Of a stretch of DNA of 53,322 bases, positions 49,717-53,322 are shown in pieces (the stretch's first letter is position 1; every line of letters begins with the position of its first letter). The notes below the pieces were generated by a model. That model worked only from the letters and a program-made list of their open reading frames with translations. It was not told where the DNA came from and made no database searches. Source of the DNA: an uncultured Eubacteriales bacterium. GTDB lineage: Bacteria; Bacillota; Clostridia; Monoglobales; Monoglobaceae. Location: the NCBI GenBank assembly GCA_900545865.1, contig URAN01000017.1, positions 1 to 53,322 on the forward strand, given 5' to 3'. The position numbers were made by a program, and so were the translations under genes.

Positions 49717-50796
49717 TTAGTTGTTCGCCTCAAACTCTTTCATAAAGTCAACCAGCTTTTCAACACCCTCAACAGGCATAGCGTTATAGATGCTCGCTCT
49801 CATACCGCCGACCGTTCTGTGTCCTTTTAAGTTCACAAAGCCGTTTGCCTTTGCCGCGGCGATAAATTTTGCATTGAGGTCATCGGAATCGGTAACAAAC
49901 GGAACATTCATAAGCGAACGATCCTCGGGAACAACCGTTCCTCTGAACATCTTTGAATTGTCAAGGAAGTCATAGAGAATCTTTGCTTTTTTAACGTTCG
50001 TTTCGTGCATAACCGAAACACCGCCCATATTCTTTATCCACTCATATACAAGCTTACAGATATAAATTCCGTATGTCGGCGGAGTGTTGTACATCGAACC
50101 GCTGTTTGCCTGTGTTTCATAATTGAGCATTATCGGTGTAATATCCATTGCGTTTCCTATCAAATCCTCTCTGATGATTACAACGGTAACGCCCGCGGGG
50201 CCCATATTCTTTTGTGCACCGGCATATATCAGACCGAATTTGCTGATGTCTACTTCCTCGGACAAAATGCAGGAGGACATATCGGTAACAACAACCGCAT
50301 CGCCGAAATCAGGCATTGTGTTATAATGCGTTCCGTAAATTGTGTTATTATATGTAATATGTACATAATCGGCACCGGATGTAAGCATCGACTTATCCAC
50401 CTTGGGAATGTACGTAAAGGTCTTATCCGCACTTGACGCAATTGCATTCGCCTCGATGAAACGCGATGCCTCTTGATATGCTTTTTTTGCCCACTGACCC
50501 GTTATAACATAGTCAGCCTTTTTGTTCTTGTTTCCGAGATTCAGCGGAATCATCGAGAACTGTGTCGATGCGCCGCCCTGAAGGAACAGAACCTTATAGT
50601 TATCCGGAATATTCATTATTTCACGGAAAAGAGATTCCGCCTCATCGATTATTGCCTGATACTCTTTTGAACGGTGGCTCATCTCCATAACGGACTGTCC
50701 GCTGCCGTTACAGTCAAGCATTTCTGCCTGTGCGCGCTTTAACACTTCGAGCGGAAGCATCGAGGGACCTGCCGAAAAATTGTAAACTCTACCCAT
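49717..50796 (-). CDS. serC: Phosphoserine aminotransferase
   Basis: A 359-residue class V aminotransferase that turns 3-phosphohydroxypyruvate into phosphoserine. It has YNFSAGPSMLPLEVL at the N-terminus, LQGGASTQFSMIPLNL, the PLP Lys in YAGAQKNMGPAGV, and NTPPTYGIYICKLVYEWI. GGAGGA lies seven bases before the ATG at 50796; a longer frame upstream is not used. It is the first gene of the serC-serA pair. Confidence 0.96.
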   Translation of the reverse strand: MGRVYNFSAGPSMLPLEVLKRAQAEMLDCNGSGQSVMEMSHRSKEYQAIIDEAESLFREIMNIPDNYKVLFLQGGASTQFSMIPLNLGNKNKKADYVITGQWAKKAYQEASRFIEANAIASSADKTFTYIPKVDKSMLTSGADYVHITYNNTIYGTHYNTMPDFGDAVVVTDMSSCILSEEVDISKFGLIYAGAQKNMGPAGVTVVIIREDLIGNAMDITPIMLNYETQANSGSMYNTPPTYGIYICKLVYEWIKNMGGVSVMHETNVKKAKILYDFLDNSKMFRGTVVPEDRSLMNVPFVTDSDDLNAKFIAAAKANGFVNLKGHRTVGGMRASIYNAMPVEGVEKLVDFMKEFEANN

Positions 50797-50953
50797 TGAT
50801 AAATCCTCCATATACTAAAAAATAATTCAATCTATAACAATAAATTATATCAATATTCAGATTATACCATATCAAAATTGAAATGTCAAGGAATTGCGGC
50901 AAAGCTTTTTTATAAGTTTTATGGAGCGGCTCTCGTCTGCCGACTCGGTCAAA

Positions 50954-50984
50954 TCGCAAAACGATTGCCACCGGCAATCTGCGA
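50954..50984. repeat. Nested palindrome upstream of serC
   Basis: GATTGCC-ACC-GGCAATC (50963-50979) lies inside an outer pair TCGCA and TGCGA. It is one of several palindromes in the 676-base gap between serC and the YjdF-like gene. Confidence 0.5.
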
Positions 50985-51045
50985 CCTCGATGCCCCATGA
51001 AATATTCATCAATTTATGCGGTTATCCGTCTGTTATGTACCGTTC

Positions 51046-51077
51046 GTTCGTGTGTTCAAGGTGGCTTGAAACCGTCC
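51046..51077 (+). repeat. 32-base direct repeat, copy 1
   Basis: GTTCGTGTGTTC and TTGAAACCGTCC form the ends. Copy 2 at 51267-51298 matches at 26 of 32 positions. The gap between the copies contains the long inverted repeat at 51147-51230. Confidence 0.55.
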
Positions 51078-51146
51078 TCTGCTCCATATATATCATTTGC
51101 CGAATATGCTCGTGCTTTCGGGAATTCTGTTTATTATCCTCAATTA

Positions 51147-51230
51147 AAATCAAAATAATTTTTACATTACCGCCGCGGTAGGCTCGGCGGAACAGGGGGC
51201 GGCGATTATTTAATAAAATTATTTTGATTT
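51147..51230. repeat. 84-base MITE-like element with perfect 16-bp inverted ends
   Basis: The ends 51147-51162 and 51215-51230 are perfect 16-bp inverted repeats (AATCAAAATAATTTT and its complement plus one pair). The interior is GC-rich and folds (TACCGC with GCGGTA), against an AT-rich surround. No coding sequence is present. It could be a miniature transposable element or a small structured RNA. Confidence 0.55.
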
Positions 51231-51266
51231 GCCTATTGCTGTCATTCTTATAATTTCGCAATATTT

Positions 51267-51298
51267 GTTCGTGTGTTCGGAACGGTTTGAAACCGTCC
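51267..51298 (+). repeat. 32-base direct repeat, copy 2
   Basis: It begins GTTCGTGTGTTC and ends TTTGAAACCGTCC. The right half is itself a hairpin (ACGGTT-TGA-AACCGT). It is related to copy 1 (51046-51077) and to the palindrome at 26431-26456. Confidence 0.55.
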
Positions 51299-51472
51299 CC
51301 CATAACCTCATTTATCCTCACCATTCGGCGTATCATTTTTAATTATATTATATGAATACAAAACATATTTATATAACAGAGTTTCTCTGAATTTCCAAAT
51401 AATAGTTGCAAAAAATTTTATTATATGTTAAAATATATCAAATGATATTGTCTTTCCCCGGGAGGAATTAAC

Positions 51473-52363
51473 GTGAAAAAAACCAAAAACGCCCGTTCGG
51501 GCAACACCCCCAAGCACCCCAAGCTCGAGAGCTATCGGCGAAATAATTTAAGCCGCGGCGGCGGACTGTTTCCGACCGTTCTCTATTATATTCTGACCGC
51601 ACTGGTTGTTGCCGCGCTGATACGATATGCGGTAACGGGAAGCTATGAAAACTGTTTTACCTGTGCGCTCACTCTGATACTGTTCCTTATTCCGAACTTT
51701 ATCGAAACAAAGCTTAAAATAACCCTGCCTCAAACATTAGAGGTCATAATTATATTGTTCATTTTTTGCGCCGAAATGCTCGGCGAACTGCATTCGTTCT
51801 ATGTCAGGTTTTCATGGTGGGATGATATGCTGCATACAATGAACGGATTTCTTATGGCTGCGGTCGGTTTTTCTATGGTTGACATATTAAACAAAAACGA
51901 CAGATTCAAATTTAACCTGTCGCCGCTGTTTATCGCCATTGTGTCATTTTGTTTCTCTATGACAATCGGTGTTCTGTGGGAATTTTTTGAATTTTCCGCC
52001 GACCGCCTTTTGTTTACCGATATGCAAAAAGATACGATAATAAATATGATTTCAAGCGTAAACTTTAATCCGTCGGGTATAAATTCGACCGAAATAATAA
52101 GCGGAATCGACAACGTTATTCTGACCGGCGAAAACCTTATGATAAACGGCGCGGCGGCGGACGGCGGTCAATATGTGATGAATCTCGGCGGTTATCTTGA
52201 TGTGGGAATCATCGACACGATGAACGACCTTTTTGTCAACTTTATCGGCGCGGTTGTCTTTTCGGTATTCGGATACTTTTATGTCAAGAACCGCGGAAAG
52301 GCACAGAAATTTATTGAGCGCTTTATTCCCAAAAAGCAATCAAGCCGAAAATATAATAAATAG
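51473..52363 (+). CDS. YjdF-like (DUF2238) membrane protein
   Basis: A 296-residue protein with six or so hydrophobic segments. After a basic N-terminal tail (40 residues) helices run through YYILTALVVAALIRYAV and later LIPNFIE; the conserved DUF2238-like stretch FYVRFSWWDDMLHTMNGFLM and VLWEFFEFSAD carry charged residues within the membrane region, which hints at a transport or enzyme site. A large loop of about 70 residues (MISSVNFNPSGINSTEI) separates the last helix. The C-terminus is basic. The start is GTG after GGGAGG. Function unknown in this family. Confidence 0.78.
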   Translation: MKKTKNARSGNTPKHPKLESYRRNNLSRGGGLFPTVLYYILTALVVAALIRYAVTGSYENCFTCALTLILFLIPNFIETKLKITLPQTLEVIIILFIFCAEMLGELHSFYVRFSWWDDMLHTMNGFLMAAVGFSMVDILNKNDRFKFNLSPLFIAIVSFCFSMTIGVLWEFFEFSADRLLFTDMQKDTIINMISSVNFNPSGINSTEIISGIDNVILTGENLMINGAAADGGQYVMNLGGYLDVGIIDTMNDLFVNFIGAVVFSVFGYFYVKNRGKAQKFIERFIPKKQSSRKYNK

Positions 52364-52391
52364 CATATAACAAACCTTAATTCAATAACCG

Positions 52392-52444
52392 GCGTGTATT
52401 TACGGACGACCGTACAGGGGTAATGACCGCCCGTAAATATACGC
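52392..52444. repeat. Hairpin after the YjdF-like gene
   Basis: GCGTGTATTTACGG (52392-52405) pairs almost fully with CCGTAAATATACGC (52430-52444). The loop-side sequence GACCGCCCGTAAA resembles the palindrome at 6604-6625. No T-run follows directly, so it may serve weakly as a terminator or be a REP-like repeat. Confidence 0.5.
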
Positions 52445-52513
52445 TTTATCTCTGATTTGTCCCCTCGTTCAAATTTCTCATTCAAAAAACGCGGAAAATA
52501 CTCGAATTTTTTC

Positions 52514-52542
52514 TTGACAAATGCTCGTTTATGTGATATACT
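52514..52542 (+). promoter_or_regulatory. Promoter of the DUF3793 gene
   Basis: TTGACA (52514-52519), 17 bases, TATACT (52537-52542). The predicted start site is near 52549-52551 and is covered by the first GTTAG-N6-CTAAC box. Confidence 0.85.
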
Positions 52543-52548
52543 GTGTTT

Positions 52549-52624
52549 AGTTAGAGAAAACTAACCAAGTATTCCGGCTCGAAAGAGTCGTATATTTTTG
52601 AAATATGGTTAGTCTTCTCTAACT
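52549..52624 (+). promoter_or_regulatory. Twin GTTAG-N6-CTAAC boxes that also form a long leader hairpin
   Basis: GTTAG-AGAAAA-CTAAC (52550-52565) and GTTAG-TCTTCT-CTAAC (52608-52623) have identical half-sites, centres 58 bases apart. The two blocks (52549-52566 and 52607-52624) are also inverted repeats of each other, matching at 17 of 18 positions, so the leader RNA can fold into one long stem. Between them is a small stem (CGGCTC and GAGTCG). The box resembles the inner part of DtxR-type iron operators but with a longer spacer. Confidence 0.7.
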
Positions 52625-52657
52625 CAAATAAAATTACCGGAAACGGACGGAGTGATT

Positions 52658-53239
52658 ATGACCGACACAATATACAATACGCCTGATTTTAGCTTTGAAG
52701 AACTTATCGCAAGACATTGCGGTCCTGCGCTCGCCGGCATAAAACCCGCCAACCTCGTTTCTGTATCAAAAGCCAAAATCGATAACATTGACGAAAAAAT
52801 GACAGTACTTAACGCAAAGCTAAACCGCAAGGACATTTACCTCGAAATAATATGCGAATGCGACAAGACCGCGGTCATTCTGGTCTATAAACGAAAGCTG
52901 CTTACCGAATATCTGAACAGACCCGAGATTCTTGAACTGCTTAAAAAATTCGGGTATAAAAAATGCGATGACGTATCGGGATATATTTCACAGCTGAAAT
53001 GCCGAATGAGCGGCGAAGATTTTCCGCACGAAATCGGCGCATTTTTGGGCTATCCCATTCACGATATTTACGGCTTTATCGAGAACAGACAACAGGGATG
53101 CCTGCTCATTGGCGAATGGCGCGTATATAAAAATGCCGAAGCGGCGGCGGAGCTGTTCCGCCGATACAAATGCTGTCGCTGTGCAATACTCAAACGAATT
53201 GCACAGGGCAAAACGCTTGCTCAAATTTTCGCGGCATAA
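52658..53239 (+). CDS. DUF3793 family protein
   Basis: A 193-residue soluble protein of DUF3793, a family of Clostridia. The conserved marks are the opening LIARHCGPALAGIKPANLV, and the late PHEIGAFLGYPIHDIYGFIE block. Cysteines are several, including KCCRC near the C-terminus (YKCCRCAILKRI), possibly a metal or cluster site. GGAG lies five bases before the ATG at 52658; a GTG two codons upstream overlaps the site. Relatives often lie near flavodoxin or iron-uptake genes, from memory; no such gene is in the window, which ends 83 bases later. Function unknown; a link to metal supply is inferred from the boxes upstream. Confidence 0.85.
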   Translation: MTDTIYNTPDFSFEELIARHCGPALAGIKPANLVSVSKAKIDNIDEKMTVLNAKLNRKDIYLEIICECDKTAVILVYKRKLLTEYLNRPEILELLKKFGYKKCDDVSGYISQLKCRMSGEDFPHEIGAFLGYPIHDIYGFIENRQQGCLLIGEWRVYKNAEAAAELFRRYKCCRCAILKRIAQGKTLAQIFAA

Positions 53240-53322
53240 TACTTTATATGAGCAAACATTTTTACCCAGCCGAAAGAGAGTAACCCGAACCCGCCTGAAA
53301 AAGCATAATTTCGGCATCTTTT

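Noticed and set aside
53240..53322. A short frame starting ATGAGCAAACAT after the DUF3793 gene
   Set aside because: It stops after 11 codons and has no upstream site; I see nothing else supportable before the window end.

Overview
The window reads as a chromosomal segment of a Gram-positive, low-to-mid GC member of the class Clostridia, probably a gut or rumen polysaccharide user. The evidence is Firmicutes-type ribosome binding sites (GGAGG-like) before most genes, frequent TTG/GTG starts, a bacterial type A RNase P RNA, the classic rplS-lepB-rbgA-rnhB-yraN and dxs-tlyA-nadK-recN strings, and S-layer homology, cohesin and dockerin domains. I see no stop-codon recoding, no tRNA or rRNA gene and no CRISPR array. 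I do not name a species.

Left end, 1-6000: part of a rearranged prophage or phage-derived element. On the minus strand it carries a tail-fibre-like protein, a portal protein, a Cys-rich small protein, a sigma-like late regulator, a small acidic protein and the large terminase. An S24-type repressor sits on the plus strand between portal and Cys-rich protein, with a palindromic operator inside its promoter. The gene order is unusual and the portal 3' end runs antisense into the repressor gene. The first 60 bases match a repeat at 41105-41164.

Region 6000-14130: small conserved proteins (a helical protein, a DUF1836 regulator, a stand-alone FakA-tail-like protein), then two sugar-acid catabolic units. 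The first is a sugar isomerase/epimerase plus Gfo/Idh/MocA oxidoreductase, divergent from an AraC regulator. The second is a D-galactonate-dehydratase-like enzyme plus a short-chain dehydrogenase, divergent from an unusual regulator with a sugar-binding-protein-like N-terminus and a LuxR-type C-terminal HTH.

Region 14139-22454: a minus-strand run of M18 aminopeptidase, cohesin-SLH protein, dockerin protein, large SLH protein and L-lactate dehydrogenase. The middle three look like a small cell-surface scaffold: a wall-anchored cohesin next to a dockerin partner, with a second anchored protein sharing the partner's N-terminal beta domain. This is the most interesting locus in the window.

Region 22545-47806 is mainly housekeeping on the minus strand: lytic transglycosylase, coaE, proC, purB, aminotransferase, dipeptidase, yraN, rnhB, rbgA, lepB, rplS, an MFS transporter, DUF1846, ABC-F, RseC-like protein, recN, nadK, tlyA, dxs, a YesL-like protein, comEA, hisIE, hisA and a fused hisZ-hisG. 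The his genes are only a subset of the pathway.

Right end, 47807-53322: RNase P RNA with its terminator, serA and serC, a 676-base intergenic region rich in palindromes, a plus-strand YjdF-like membrane protein, and a DUF3793 gene whose leader carries two identical GTTAG-N6-CTAAC boxes that can also pair with each other as a long hairpin.
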